From assembly GCF_001625305.1 (NCBI RefSeq), contig NW_017804609.1, forward strand, positions 1,185,343 through 1,249,342: a DNA stretch of 64,000 bases. Direction: 5' to 3'. Under the pieces are notes generated by a model. That model searched no databases, was not told where the DNA came from, and worked only from the letters and a program-made list of their open reading frames with translations. Source of the DNA: Branchiostoma belcheri (taxonomy: Eukaryota > Chordata > Leptocardii > Amphioxiformes > Branchiostomatidae). The position numbers were made by a program, and so were the translations under genes. The first letter of the stretch is position 1; every line of letters starts with the position of its first letter. This document shows, one piece after another, positions 1 through 15,606 of this stretch.

Positions 1-245
1 TGAGCTAAACTTGTTAGGGATGAGTTGATCTTACGCTCAACTTTTGTTCCCAGACACAAGATGAAACTTGGTCCGTATGAAGACATCCTATCGTACTGAC
101 CACAGTAAAGAAACAGAAACTGAAGTCGTATATCTAACTGTCACAGTCATCAGGGTTAGCCAAAACCATCATGCAGGAACAGTACAGGAAGGGTGAAAAA
201 AAGGTGGTTATGATTGAACAGAATGAACAAAATATGTTGACTTAC

Positions 246-3200
246 ATCATCCAGCAGTCTGCCTTCCACTCTCAACTCCCAGGATGCAACATTCCCGTCC
301 TCCTCCTGAACAACAGACACACACATGACCTTGAGTCCTCCGAAATGTAAGGTCAATCAAACATATGAAGCATAGGAAATACAATAAGAAACTTATCAAG
401 TCATTATCAGGCTTTACAATAAAACAAGACACACAACCCACAGCAGACTGTAAGTGAAATGTGCATGTGTTTTATCTATCTATTCATCTCTGTCCAGTTG
501 CATACAAAGAAATCAATATCGTTGAAAAGATTCATTTGTCACATATAGATACAGTTACTAGAGGATTCTTTTAACAGTGACAGGTTGGAAGGGTAAGGAT
601 ACTGACCTCCAAATTTTCGATGACTATCAGTCCATCTTTAACATGGACATCTTGTTAAAGATGGACTGATACAGTGATAGTCATCTCATACTGATTCATC
701 AAAAATTTGGAGGTCAGTATCCTTACCCTTCCAACCTGTCACTGTTGAAAGAATCGTCTAGTACAGAAATCAATAAAAACAAGAATCATAAATATAATGA
801 TGCTAAAGAAAACATCTAATTTATTCTAAACTCTACTTAATCCTCACCCCTTCAGCATCAGGTTTGGCGGGGTAGAAGGTGTTGGACAGGAAAACTCGCA
901 GCTTCCGTTTTTGCTGGGGGAGAAAACAGACGAAACATGTCAGAAAATAAGCATTACAAGGCCCTATTTCTCTAGCCTGGTTACCATTTAACCTATTTTA
1001 GCTATTTGCAGAGAAGATGTAGGACTCAGCAGCTAAAATTGGTTTGGTAACCAGGCTACTATTTCTCATGACAGTTTGACGTGTATAAAATATATAAATG
1101 CAAGTTGCATGTTTACACTCTTTGTTAATGTTGTATTTCTTCTCCCCAACTTTAGTTATACAGTAGTCTGTAGGGAGTTTATACCTTCATGGGCCTCTTG
1201 AGGGCCTCCTGGATGTCCAGCCTTTTCAAATTAATTTGTGTTCTCACACAAATTTGCATGACAAACTTTAGCTGTAGTTTTTACGAGTTTGTACCTTCAT
1301 GGGCCTCTTGAGAGCCTCCTGGATGTCCAGCCTTTTCCTCATGATGGTGGAGTCCAGTTTCCGCTCAAACGCCAGCAGGTCCATGTACGCCTGCGACTCG
1401 GGAACAAGGTCACGCACCTGGGGCAAAGGGCAGAGGTTATGACATGGGGCAAAGGTCATGAGGTCATGCAACTGGGGACACAGGTCATAAGGTCACAAAC
1501 ACCAGGGCCTGGGGACAAAGTTGAGGTCACACTCATAAGGACAAAAGTCACAAGGTCACCTAATGACTAAAGATGGATATAGCTTAGTCACCACTAGCAA
1601 GTGGATTTTTCAGTACATATAAGCGACTCAACCTAATCTGACCTAAGTTTCAAGTACATAAAATACACACAACTCTACCCACCCTCTGGGGCAGGATCCT
1701 GTCTGCCACCTTCTTCTTCTTCCTGGCAACAGGAAAACCACAAAATGAGTAACACAAAAAATGGTGCAGACTTATTTTCAGGACTGTTTTACTCTACAGA
1801 AATGACCAAAAGCAGACTCCAAAACCAAACATAAAACCGCTGAAGTCAACTGATATTGAATTCATAACACTTCTTCATAATATCAAATCTCTTAAGTTCC
1901 ACACCATAAAATATGGCTTTTCTTATACCATAAATTCCTACATTCAAAGGCTAAAACATATTAAGAAAAATCTAAAATTCCAGCACGACATTACCAAAGA
2001 CTTTCTGGATCTGCTTCAAAAACAACATTACTTTATCTTACCTGGTGTGTGGAGACAACAGGCATCATTTTAACACAACAAAGGACGACTAACTGCAGCA
2101 AAGCATGAAATGCAGACTGGTGAGAAGCAAGCAGGCAGCAGGTCAGGTTGGACACGGACACCTACGGAATGGTACGGGGGCCTAAAACACAGGTCGCCAA
2201 TCGGGGTTAAAGTGCATGACCTTTTGTGAATGAATGATTGCGGACAAGGGACATGTTTCAACTTTGGAGTGTTACTGTCAATCTTCTCACAGGTCCAGCT
2301 TAGAGTTAAGATGGTTTATACATCAGTGAAGGTTAGACATCCAGGTAATAAGATACACCAAAAAACAGTTACTCAAGCAACTGGATATGATTTTGGAATA
2401 GGTCAGACGTTTCAGGTAGCATCACCTTGGTTAGTTGGTAAGCTTACGTCCCTTCTCCTATAGTCAGTGCCTACACCTGCCTGGTTGTACTATCAGAATG
2501 AAGGAAAAACTAACCAGGATGGCACATGCATACAGGCCTGGTTGCCATCCTTTGTAGTTTCTGCCAGCTCCCTAATGTCTACTTCCATGGTACATTAGGG
2601 AGCTTCAGAAACTGCAGAGGATGGCAGCCAGGCTGCTAAAATTATCTGTTGATCCAAGTGTGTATTTGAGCGGCCATATTTGAGCTGCTAAATTTGAATG
2701 ACTGTAAGGACCTGTGAGAGAGACGATCACACACATGTTGCGCGTTGGGTTAGGGCATGGGAGTGAGGCTTACATGGGCGGGGGAGGGCAGAGTCACTTC
2801 ACGTCTCCTGTGGGGCGGCGGCCATCTTGGTGTCCCTACTTGCATATCAGTGAATTACGGGGCATACAGAATCCTGTTGTTTGATTGGCCAACTTTGAAA
2901 TACACATATTCTGTTCTCAGAGCTTAGTGAGTTCGAACTTAAACATTCAGAATGTTTTCGAGCTCAATGAAGCTGAAAGAACAGAAGGAAATACGTCAAA
3001 TCTTTGAACAAAATGCAGAAACTGTGACCTACAATTTATTGAAATGTAAATGAAGACACCAACATGGCTGCAGCATCTTTAGCTATCACACAATCTGAAA
3101 CAGATGTTTGTTGTAAGATCATAAGTTTTACATTTTCTGTCTTTGCTGATGATGTCAGTCACAGATGTCAAATCCAGAATCATGCCCAGGCACAGTTCTG

Positions 3201-4709
3201 GATAGTCCACCTGTATCCAGAACCATGCCGGGGGCAAATCTACGTTCTTGGATATGCAGAGACTTTCCAGAACCGTGTCTGATCCTAAGTAACTAAATAG
3301 ACATGGTTCTGGAAACCATACATCAGTCAGAGAATGTTACAGTACTTGTCATGTAGACCTTAGAATGATTTTGAGTGAGATAAAGGTAAACCGTTTGATT
3401 GACAAGTTTGATTGACATGTGAGTGACCCTGCCCTGTTGACATTGCGGTTCCGGCCGTTACGGTGTCCGGTTACGGTGCCCGGTTACGGTGTCCGGCGCT
3501 CACCCTCGCTGACTCTGCTGCGCCGCTTGCTGCTGCTTAGAGCGAGAATCTGCCGCCTGCCTCTTAGAGCGCGAAGACTCCGCCCCGCCAACGGGCCGCA
3601 TCTGGCCGCCGTACGGGTGCATCCGCTGTGGCATCTGCTGCATCCCAGGGTGCTGGAGTAAACAAACAAACATCAGTGAGAACCCTAAATTTGAACATTT
3701 TGTGAGATGTGCAAGGATTTTGGAGAGAGGGGGAGCACTCTTGCTTGGGGAGAGCCCTGGTGCCGAAATAAGCATCTGCTGGGACATCCGCTGCATCCCA
3801 GGGTGCTAAAACAAACAAACAAAAAACAAGCCATCATGGTGCCCAAAATCTAATCCTTTTGAGGTCTCATCAAGACCTATCCACCCACTACTACTATCTA
3901 AGTTTCATGACTATCCATGCCGCCAAGAGGGCCTGCAAGGGGGGTCCCGACAACGCTCTAGCCTGCATTCGAAAACCTCTCGATTACGCTTTACGACAAA
4001 TTCCGAGTGGCTACAACGCATTACGTAGAATCAAAACGCCGAATACGCTCTACGCAAAAATATTAGAGCGGTCCGTCTACGCTCTACGTGGAATTAAAAC
4101 GGCCGATTACGCTCTACGGAAAAGGGCTTGCGGGCCCCCCGCCAACACTGGACACACCGTGGTAACTTCAGCACTGGAAATCTAGGAAGGAATCCGTCTC
4201 ACCACCGTACCCTCATTGCTGAGAAAGCCAAGACAAAGCCTTTGCTAGCCAACAGGGAACAAAATCTTATAACATCATCTTCTGAGTCAAATTTCCCCAC
4301 ATATCAGGCCCCCTCCCCCAACACTGCAACCACGCATGCTCGGTACCTTTGGGATAAACTAAACAAGACGTTGAAGCTAAAATTTACCACAAAATCAAAC
4401 CCACAGCGACAAAACCGACCGAGGGAACAGTCTACCGAACCCCTCCTCACCTTTGGTGCCTCTACATAACTTATGGGACGCCAAATTATCATAATTTAGG
4501 AATCGCAAAGCGCCGTGGTGGGGAGGGGGGCGCAAAACAACAAGGCGCTGTTGTGATGCCGACTTCACGATCAACAAAAACAACAACTTTTATAAATTTC
4601 TCTCCCTCCCGCGCGTTCTACAGATGCACTAAGGAATCCTTTATTGTAGTATGAGACTTACAGGGTATCCAGAAGTGGGAAAAGCCCGCTGCATGCCCGC
4701 TTGTTGCAT
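246..4709 (-). CDS. SMARCD1: SWI/SNF subunit BAF60 (SMARCD family), N-terminal half, partial
   Basis: BAF60 proteins are accessory subunits of nuclear SWI/SNF chromatin remodellers that link the complex to transcription factors. Minus-strand coding exons, each with GT-AG borders and matching phase: 4662-4709 (start [11 protein letters not shown]), 3504-3652 (Q/S/R-rich, [11 protein letters not shown]), 1683-1722 ([13 protein letters not shown]), 1295-1417 ([20 protein letters not shown]), 848-913 ([13 protein letters not shown]) and 246-305 ([20 protein letters not shown]). The last four align closely, from memory, with vertebrate SMARCD1/2/3 up to the region before the SWIB domain; SWIB and the C-terminus lie beyond base 1. 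The start is the first ATG after an in-frame TGA, but an acceptor-like TTGCAG just upstream leaves room for a further 5' exon. The symbol marks the family; an invertebrate pro-orthologue of SMARCD1/2/3 is expected. The gene is divergent from Cdk5, with 327 bp between start codons. Confidence 0.9.
557..762. mobile_element. Fold-back (MITE-like) element in SMARCD intron
   Basis: Long inverted repeat. The left arm, from about 561 (GATTCTTTTAACAGTGACAGG), is mirrored by the right arm ending about 757 (CCTGTCACTGTTGAAAGAATC), with the arms continuing through AAGGATACTGACCTCC. A shorter inner hairpin around GTCCATCTTTAACA lies in the centre. No coding capacity; it lies between two SMARCD exons. Confidence 0.7.
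973..1060. mobile_element. Short fold-back element, TAGCCTGGTTACCA termini
   Basis: The ends TAGCCTGGTTACCA and TGGTAACCAGGCTA are inverted copies around a core containing GATGTAGGACTC. The same family appears at 20330-20430, where it is present in only one haplotype, so it has been recently mobile. Confidence 0.6.
1185..1229 (-). repeat. Partial copy of SMARCD exon end plus donor
   Basis: This stretch repeats the 3' end of the exon at 1295-1417, including CTGGACATCCAGGAGGCCCT, the KRPMK codons and a donor (GTATAA instead of GTACAA), 110 bp downstream of the real junction on the minus strand. It then diverges into AT-rich intron. The 110-bp offset is not a multiple of three. Confidence 0.75.
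1418..1560. repeat. Degenerate minisatellite next to an acceptor
   Basis: Loose tandem repeats of a GGTCA(C/T)-containing unit (GGGGCAAAGGTCATGAGGTCA and variants) run directly from the acceptor of the exon at 1295-1417 into the intron. Confidence 0.5.
2310..2440. mobile_element. Truncated copy of the hammerhead-bearing repeat family A
   Basis: Contains the family module: TTAGACATCCAGGTAATAAGA, CAGTTACTCAAGCAACTGGA and GGTCAGACGTTTCAGGTAGCATC. The sequence diverges before the CTGATGA half of the ribozyme core, so this copy cannot form the motif. Confidence 0.65.
2533..2637. mobile_element. Fold-back element, GCCTGGTTGCCATCC termini
   Basis: Arms GCCTGGTTGCCATCCT and AGGATGGCAGCCAGGC flank a hairpin with CCCTAATGT and ACATTAGGG. 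It lies in a SMARCD intron. Confidence 0.6.
3175..3320. repeat. CAGTTCTGGATA / TATCCAGAAC interspersed repeat
   Basis: Short alternating inverted words (CACAGTTCTGGATAGTCCAC, GTATCCAGAACCATGCC, ATGGTTCTGG). The same words recur at 14037-14180, 41540-41980 and 62400-62500; at 41790 they have expanded into a minisatellite. A small open frame through the two haplotype copies is most simply repeat sequence. Confidence 0.55.
3773..3805 (-). repeat. Upstream partial copy of SMARCD exon 2 acceptor
   Basis: On the minus strand an acceptor TTTTAG is followed by the HPGMQ codons of the exon at 3504-3652, then diverges. The offset from the real acceptor is 153 bp (51 codons) and the frame stays open between the two. 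I read it as a junction duplication rather than a separate exon because no donor follows. Confidence 0.65.
3915..4135 (+). mobile_element. Interspersed element built of ACGCTCTACG modules
   Basis: Begins GGGCCTGCAAGGGGGGTCCC and ends AAAAGGGCTTGCGGGCCCCC. The interior is a string of related modules: GATTACGCTTTACG, CTACAACGCATTACGTAGAAT, GAATACGCTCTACG, GTCTACGCTCTACG. Other copies: 5720-5910, 14835-15040 (one 30-bp module fewer) and, inverted, 34884-35040 and 36338-36493. It sits in SMARCD intron 1. Confidence 0.65.
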
Positions 4710-5036
4710 CCTCTGCAACACAGAATCGGAAATCTTTCACCGCGTCTGGGTACACCGAACAAAGGAGCTGGCCGGTGTATAATTTTTACTGCCTGAAATT
4801 ATTTGCGGATTTACAAAACTTCATATTCCTAAAAACACCGTAAAATGTATTTCTTCTGTTTATAATAGTAAATTTTTACTTCAAATATATATATTTTCAT
4901 GTCTTAAATAAAGGAAAATTATAAAAATCTGCTGCTGTTTTGATGATATTTATCAGGCACCATAAAAGAACACCGCGGCTATTCCCATGACGTCATCAGG
5001 CTGTCCCGGCGTGAAAGTGCAGTGACATCTTCAAAT
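4710..5036. promoter_or_regulatory. Divergent promoter between SMARCD and Cdk5 (haplotype A)
   Basis: The 327 bp between the two start codons must hold both 5' UTRs and shared control sequence. The SMARCD side is moderately GC-rich, the Cdk5 side AT-rich. A perfect palindromic cAMP response element lies at 4988-4995. The counterpart at 15607-15932 has the same layout. Transcription starts cannot be placed from sequence alone. Confidence 0.6.
4988..4995. promoter_or_regulatory. cAMP response element TGACGTCA
   Basis: Full 8-bp palindromic CREB/ATF site, 41 bp before the Cdk5 ATG. It is conserved at 15884-15891 in the other haplotype, although nearby AT-rich sequence has diverged. Confidence 0.55.
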
Positions 5037-9593
<4,557 letters not shown>

Positions 9594-10034
9594 CCACGGA
9601 GACCACGGAACTGCTGCGATGATCAAAAATGTGTACTTTCATGTTGCTATGGTAACACAAATCTGATTAGTAGTTTCTTTGAAAGTTTCAAAATTGTAGA
9701 TTGTGCATCAAATCTAAAACTGTATCTGTTCAGAAGAGGTTTGCATAATGTACCCATTGTGGCAGCAAGTCAACAATCTTGCAAGTTTTTTTACCTTGAT
9801 CTGAGTCGTAAGAAATTCCCCTTATATGGAACTAGCTATGAAAAACAACTAATGAGAATTTTGTGTGACCAGATAGACACATTCCTGTTTTATATGCACC
9901 TGTCAGAAATGATTGACTTGTAGTAAATCGTCAAGACACAGCCAGGTGTGAAATTTTGTTTTGCAAAACTGACGGACAATCTTGTTAGAGTCAGAATCCA
10001 TTATCTCCCCTCAGTTCTGTCATTATGTGAATTT

Positions 10035-10435
10035 TTACAGGGCTTGAAATTCATGTTTTAAACTAGCTGCTCTGGTGCGCCAGACCAAACCTAGGTACAC
10101 AGAAGAAAAATTGGGTGCACAACAAGAAATCAAGTAGAATGTCAGCAAAACTAAATTACAAACTCTCTTCAGAGCTTGAGTCTGAAAGTGTATAGCTAAC
10201 TTCAAACTTTTGAACAAGTAAAGCAACAAAGATTTTTCTTACATTCAAATATCAAGAATATGCTGTGTATCTGTACTGGTGTAAAACGGTACCTTTACAT
10301 GTGTACCTTACATTAATACATGTATCTATAGGTGCACTGGTGCATCCACAGTTAGAATTAGGTGCACAGCTCCAATTTGGGGTGCACAGAAGTGCATATT
10401 GACAGTGTTTCCAGCCCTGGAATGGATTACAGTTT
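10035..10435. mobile_element. GGTGCACA-rich interspersed element, Cdk5 3' flank
   Basis: Begins near GGGCTTGAAATTCATG and ends near GTTTCCAGCCCTGG, with repeated GTGCAC words between. It is shared by haplotype B (20706-21090), so it predates the split. Related words (TTGGTGTGCCAAACC, GGGTGCAAAACTC) occur at 52600-52880. Confidence 0.45.
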
Positions 10436-11040
10436 ATTCAGTGTCTTCCCAATCCTACAGACCAGGGCTGGTGTTGCTGATGAAATAAGGATGATGATGT
10501 CGAACAAATCTCTCCAATCTGTACAATCTTGAGCACTGGAAAAAGGCAGGGGGTGAAATGTTGAAATAATTGGACAATTCTGGGTTTTCAAGGCAAATGT
10601 TGTGTTTTGAAGGGACTGGGAAAATTTAGTGGATGAAATGTCAAAATTAAAGGACAATTCTGTGGAATCAGGCAAATGTTGAGTTTTGAAAGGTAGATCA
10701 GTAAGAATCAGAATCAAAAATGATATTTTACTCTGTACATGTATTTTTACTTTGCCGACTTGATGTTGGCCTTGTAAATGTCATTTTTATAAAATCATAC
10801 TTTTCCTTTCTCTTTTGCTCCCTCTGTCCTGTCATGTACATTCTTTAATCCTTCTTTTCTTCCTTCCTTTCTCCTAGTTCTGTAAACTTCTGACTTACTC
10901 TGTGCAATAAGAGCCATAATTTAATGTTAGTCCAGTCAAGGAGGTTTAAAATCAACCTTCTTGGTCCAGTGAAAAAAAAAAAGAGAAAAACAACTTGTAG
11001 ATTACGTAGTTCTGTTCCAGTCTGTGGAGAAGAGACTGAA

Positions 11041-11046
11041 ATAAAC
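11041..11046 (+). terminator. Candidate Cdk5 polyadenylation signal
   Basis: AATAAA followed about 25 bp later by TG-rich TGTGTCTC, 1.45 kb after the Cdk5 stop. It is conserved at 21708-21713 in haplotype B. Without transcripts this remains a candidate. Confidence 0.4.
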
Positions 11047-11769
11047 ATGTCTGAGATATAAAATGTGTCTCATTCTTCTCAATTTGTAGCTGCAACATGA
11101 AATATAACACTGATGGATGGAATTCTATGGTATACTAAAAAGCGCCCTCCAGTGGTTTGATGAAGAAGTGCACCAATTTACTGAAGTAGCTCTTTTACCA
11201 GCAGCTTGCTCTAGTTTTGTTTCAACAGCCGTTTGGAGGTGCTATTATATGACAGCTGTAAGGTCACCGGCCAATGTATTCATAGGAAAATGTTAAACTT
11301 TATTCCAACACAATCTTAATCAATTTCAATGACCACTGTTGCCTTCATCAGGACAATTAAAAACAGATAAACTTTCAAGCCAATATCTTAATTTCAACTG
11401 CCATTTGGGTGGTGCTCTTGAATGTACATAACTACTGAAACAAAAACTAATCTGTATATTTTTCTAGTCTTCACCAGACTCAATGGTCAAAATCGGCCTA
11501 AAAAGGGATATACAATTGACTAGGGGAGTTAGCCAACCATAGAAAGACCACTTTGCTTCCACTGATCTCTGTTAGCCTATTATATACCCTTTTTAGGCCG
11601 ATTTTGACTATTTATTCAGCCTGCAAAGGAGTCTGGTGCAGACTACCACTACCCTACCAACCCATGCATATGGTAAAATTGCTATATGTCCAGGGCCCCA
11701 CTGCAAAGCAATGCTTAGCCACTGTGGGCCACCCGGCTAAAGAAAACAGAATAGAAAAAACAAGTTGAG

Positions 11770-12640
11770 AGTAAAGTGTTTTCAAACAGACGTCAATGAA
11801 CTCTTGAAAGCTTAACGTTTCAAACAACACAAAGCGGGTTCAATGACTTCCCTGACACTGAAAATAACCACAATAAGCTTCCCCGAGGCACAAACCATCT
11901 CACGGAAATAAAAGTTATTAGTGACTTCAATGCATCTAATTTTTTTTCAATGAAGTAGATTTTAAAGTACTGTTTTCAAACAGATGTCAATGAACTCTTG
12001 AAGGCTTACTCAGTGTGGGTTCAAATGACTTCACTAAATCTGAAATTATTAAACCACAAGAAGCAGCCCCAGGCACAAACCATCACAAGAAAATCTACCC
12101 ACCTACAGAAAACTCATTACCACACTAGTAAATGACTTTGATACATCTAGTCTGAGTCCAGATCTACTAGTGAAGTCATCAAGAGTTCCTTAATTGCTTT
12201 AGGCATTCACAGGTTCGTTGACGTCCATTAGACAACAAAGTCTCCAACGTTGAGTTCAGTAACCTGACAGCTTGCTGAACATGTTTTGCTTTCTCAGCAT
12301 GTTTTATCCTATTTTTTTAATGAAGTTATCAAGAGTTTCTTGCTTTAGACATATTTTCAAGTGTTCGTTGACGTCTGTTAGAAAACAAACATGTCCAACA
12401 TTGAGTTCAGTAACCTGACAACTTATCTAACATGTTTTTGCTTTTACGCGTGTTTTATCAAATTAACGAAGTCTTTTATTTTTTTACTGAAGTTATCAAG
12501 AGTTTCTTGCTTAAGGCATTTACGAGTTCATTGACGTCTGTTACAAAACAAATGCCTCCAACATTGAGTTCACTAACCTGACACTTATCTAACATGTTTT
12601 GCTTTTACGCTTGTGTTATTTAATCAAAGAGCTAAGGAGA
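11770..12640. repeat. Inverted arrays of a ~175-bp unit
   Basis: From 11770 to about 12120, units carry TTCAAACAGACGTCAATGAACTCTTGAA. From about 12180 to 12640, units carry the reverse complement (GTTCGTTGACGTC(C/T)) together with GTTGAGTTCAGTAACCTGACA, spaced about 175-185 bp. The same double array follows Cdk5 in haplotype B (22330-23500). The written motif exceeds its most conserved part, CAGACGTCAATGAACTC. Confidence 0.65.
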
Positions 12641-12735
12641 AAAACATGTGACGGAGCACTCAAACCATTAGTCTGAAATGCAAAATGGGAATAGAGAAAG
12701 CCTATCATATATGGTAGCGAATACAAATGGGTCAG

Positions 12736-12776
12736 TCTACTGAGGAAGACCAGAGTGACTGGTTGAAAGCTCTAGG
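12736..12776 (+). ncRNA. Hammerhead-like ribozyme motif, family B
   Basis: In order: TCTA (stem I strand), CTGAGGA, an ACCAG/CTGGT stem II with a short loop, GAAA, then GCTC, and TAGG closing stem I (one wobble). Counting the last A of the core, stem III would be the palindrome AGCT, which favours pairing between two ribozymes. Predicted cleavage after C12772. It lies in a repeat whose other copies are at 47014 (intact core) and 31837 (broken core). Confidence 0.55.
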
Positions 12777-13663
12777 TGAGAGAATTTTCTGTGTTGGACC
12801 AAAAGTTTTAACTTTAAACATGTATTAAACTACCAACACAGATGAACTTTCATGATAGTACAAATGGAGATTACTAGTATATAGCACAAGTGTTAGTTAC
12901 ACTAGCAAGGCAACAAACCCTGATTGTGGCCCAACTCACAGCTTAGTGTATTTGACAAGCTGGCCTTAGCTTTCTGGCATTGCACTTTCATATTGGAAAA
13001 TTAGTCTCAACCATGCAGGCCCCTGAGGATGAAATATATGATGTTGTATATAATAGGCCATACCTTGGTATGAATGATTAAAGTAAGGAATTGCCCAAAA
13101 TAGCACATTGACAGGGTTTTCTCTGGAAAATTATTCACCTTATTTGGACCAATTTTTGCCAATTATTCATCATTATCATATAGCCGGGTGACGTTGACCA
13201 ATCAGAAGGCTCCATTCCACATTCTTTATGTCGCCGTAATGTCACAAATAGAGTCAAAATCGGGTATTTATTCATCCCAATCCATACATTAAACAAAATG
13301 AATAATCACCCGCATATGACCTCAGGTGACCCAATAGAACACGGCTCTACTTCTAAAAAATCCAAAAATAACTTGAGTTGTGTTCCAATGACTCCCATAA
13401 GAACACCTGTTCCCTGCCTGTGACCCAGATAGAAGGCCATAGAACATGAACCCCCCAGTGACCTCAGGTGACTCCAGACGGAACAAATATTCTATGTTCT
13501 ATTCAGCATGTGCAAGGGGTACATTGTGTGACTCTTCACTGCATCAGTTTGGATAGGCTATCGTGTAAGCTATATGATAATAGCGTTAATGGCCCGCCCT
13601 TTCTCGGTGAATATGGTGTGATAAAGCCTTGTCAGTCGCTATAACCACCTCATAAAGCCACCT

Positions 13664-13683
13664 NNNNNNNNNNNNNNNNNNNN
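13664..13683. other. Assembly gap (20 N)
   Basis: Twenty Ns separate the two versions of the SMARCD-Cdk5 locus. The true distance is unknown and may be meaningless if the flanks are allelic. Confidence 1.
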
Positions 13684-14351
13684 CCATGTTGGTGTCCCTA
13701 CTTGCATATCAGTGAATTACGGGCATACAGAATCCTGTTGTTTGATTGGCCAACTTTGAAATACACATGTTCTGTTCTTAGAGCTTAGTGAGTTCGAACT
13801 TAAACATTCAGAATGTTTTCGAGCTCAATGAAGCTGAAAGAACAGAAGGAAATACGTCAAATCTTTGAACAAAATGCAGAAACTGTGACCTACAATTTAT
13901 TGAAATGTAAATGAAGACACCAACATGGCTGCAGCATCTTTAGCTATCACACAATCTGAAACAGATGTTTGTTGTAAGATCATAAGTTTTACATTTTCTG
14001 TCTTTGCTGATGATGTCAGTCACAGATGTCAAATCCAGAATCATGCCCAGGCACAGTTCTGGATAGTCCACGTGTATCCAGAACCATGCCGGGGGCAAAT
14101 CTACGTTCTTGGATATGCAGAGACTTTCCAGAACCGTGTCTGATCCTAAGTAACTAAGTAGACATGGTTCTGGAAACCATACATCAGTCAGAGAATGTTA
14201 CAGTACTTGTCATGTAGACCTTAGAATGATTTTGAGTGAGATAAAGATAAACCGTTTGATTGACAAGTTTGATTGACATGTGAGTGACCCTGCCCTGTTG
14301 ACATTGCGGTTCCGGTCATTACGGTGTCCGGTTACGGTGTCCGGCGCTCAC

Positions 14352-15606
14352 CCTCGCTGACTCTGCTGCGCCGCTTGCTGCTGCTTAGAGCGAGAATCTG
14401 CCGCCTGCCTCTTAGAGCGCGAAGACTCCGCCCCGCCCACCGGCCGCATCTGGCCGCCGTACGGGTGCATCCGCTGTGGCATCTGCTGCATCCCAGGGTG
14501 CTGGAGTAAACAATAAACAATAAATAAACAAACAAACAAACATCACATCCGCTGTGGCATCTGCTGCATCCCAGGGTGCTGGAGTAAACAAACAAACATC
14601 AGTGAGAACCCTAAATTTGAACATTTTGTGAGATGTGCAAGGATTTTGGAGAGAGGGGGAGCACTCTTGCTTGGGGAGAGCCCTGGTGCCGAAATAAGCA
14701 TCTGCTGGGACATTCGCTGCATCCCAGGGTGCTAAAACAAACAAACAAAAAACAAGCCATCATGGTGCCCAAAATCTAATCCTTTTGAGGTCTCATCAAG
14801 ACCTATCCACCCACTACTACTATCTAAGTTTCATGACTATCCATGCCGCCAAGAGGGCCTGCAAGGGGGGTCCCGACAACGCTCTAGCCTGCATTCGAAA
14901 ACCTCTCGATTACGCTTTACGACAAATTCCAAGTGGCTACAACGCATTACGTAGAATCAAAAACGCCGAATACGCTCTACGCAAAAATATTAGAGCGGTC
15001 CGTCTACGCTCTACGGAAAAGGGCTTGCGGGCCCCCCGCCCACACTGGACACACCGTGGTAACTTCAGCACTGGAAATCTAGGAAGGAATCCGTCTCACC
15101 ACCGTACCCTGATTGCTGAGAAAGCCAAAACAAAGCCTTTGCTAGCCAACGGGGAACAAAATCTTATAACATCATCTTCTGAGTCAAATTTCCCCACATA
15201 TCAGGCCCCCTCCCCCAACACTGCAACCACGCATGCTCGGTACCTTTGGGATAAACTAAACAAGACGTTGAAGCTAAAATTTACCACAAAATCAAAACCA
15301 CAGCGACAAAACCGACCGAGGGAACAGTCTACCGAACCCCTCCTCACCTTTGGTGCCTCTACATAACTTATGGGACGCCAAATTATCATAATTTAGGAAT
15401 CGCAAAGCGCCGTGGTGGGGAGGGGGGCGCAAAACAACAAGGCGCTGTTGTGATGCCGACTTCACGATCAACAAAAACAACAACTTTTATAAATTTCTCT
15501 CCCTCCCGCGCGTTCTACAGATGCACTAAGGGATCCTTTATTGTTTTGTGAGACTTACAGGGTATCCAGAAGTGGGAAAAGCCCGCTGCATGCCCGCTTG
15601 TTGCAT
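14352..15606 (-). CDS. SMARCD1: SMARCD first two coding exons, haplotype B, cut by gap
   Basis: Coding exons 15559-15606 ([11 protein letters not shown] start) and 14352-14500 ([11 protein letters not shown], then the Q/S/R-rich segment), with the same borders and phase as 4662-4709 and 3504-3652. Downstream exons are absent because the contig begins at 13684, inside the next intron. So this is a truncated duplicate in the assembly, not evidence of a second functional gene. Haplotype B carries two extra upstream copies of the exon 2 acceptor (borders at 14578 and 14731); haplotype A carries one. Confidence 0.85.
14546..14578 (-). repeat. Haplotype-specific duplicate of SMARCD exon 2 acceptor
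   Basis: Repeats the acceptor and the codons [11 protein letters not shown] 78 bp upstream of the real acceptor (border 14500). Reading on from this acceptor meets a TGA directly after these codons, so using it would truncate the protein. Haplotype A lacks it. The older copy, 153 bp further upstream (border 14731), is present in both. Confidence 0.75.
14835..15040 (+). mobile_element. ACGCTCTACG-module element (haplotype B)
   Basis: Allelic to 3915-4135 but lacking one 30-bp module (the segment with GTGGAATTAAAACGGCCGAT), so the copy number of modules varies. Confidence 0.6.

Noticed and set aside
2400-2440. Hammerhead motif in the 5' family A copy
   Set aside because: Only the GACGTTTCAGGTAGC half is present; CTGATGA and stem I are missing.
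3064-3282. 72-residue frame conserved between haplotypes (and 13925-14143)
   Set aside because: It runs through the CAGTTCTGGATA repeat; conservation between alleles is expected and no splice signals support it.
11310-11350. Minus-strand CTGATGAAGG with GAAA nearby
   Set aside because: Stem II does not pair and the flank after GAAA does not fit; it is left out of the ribozyme set.
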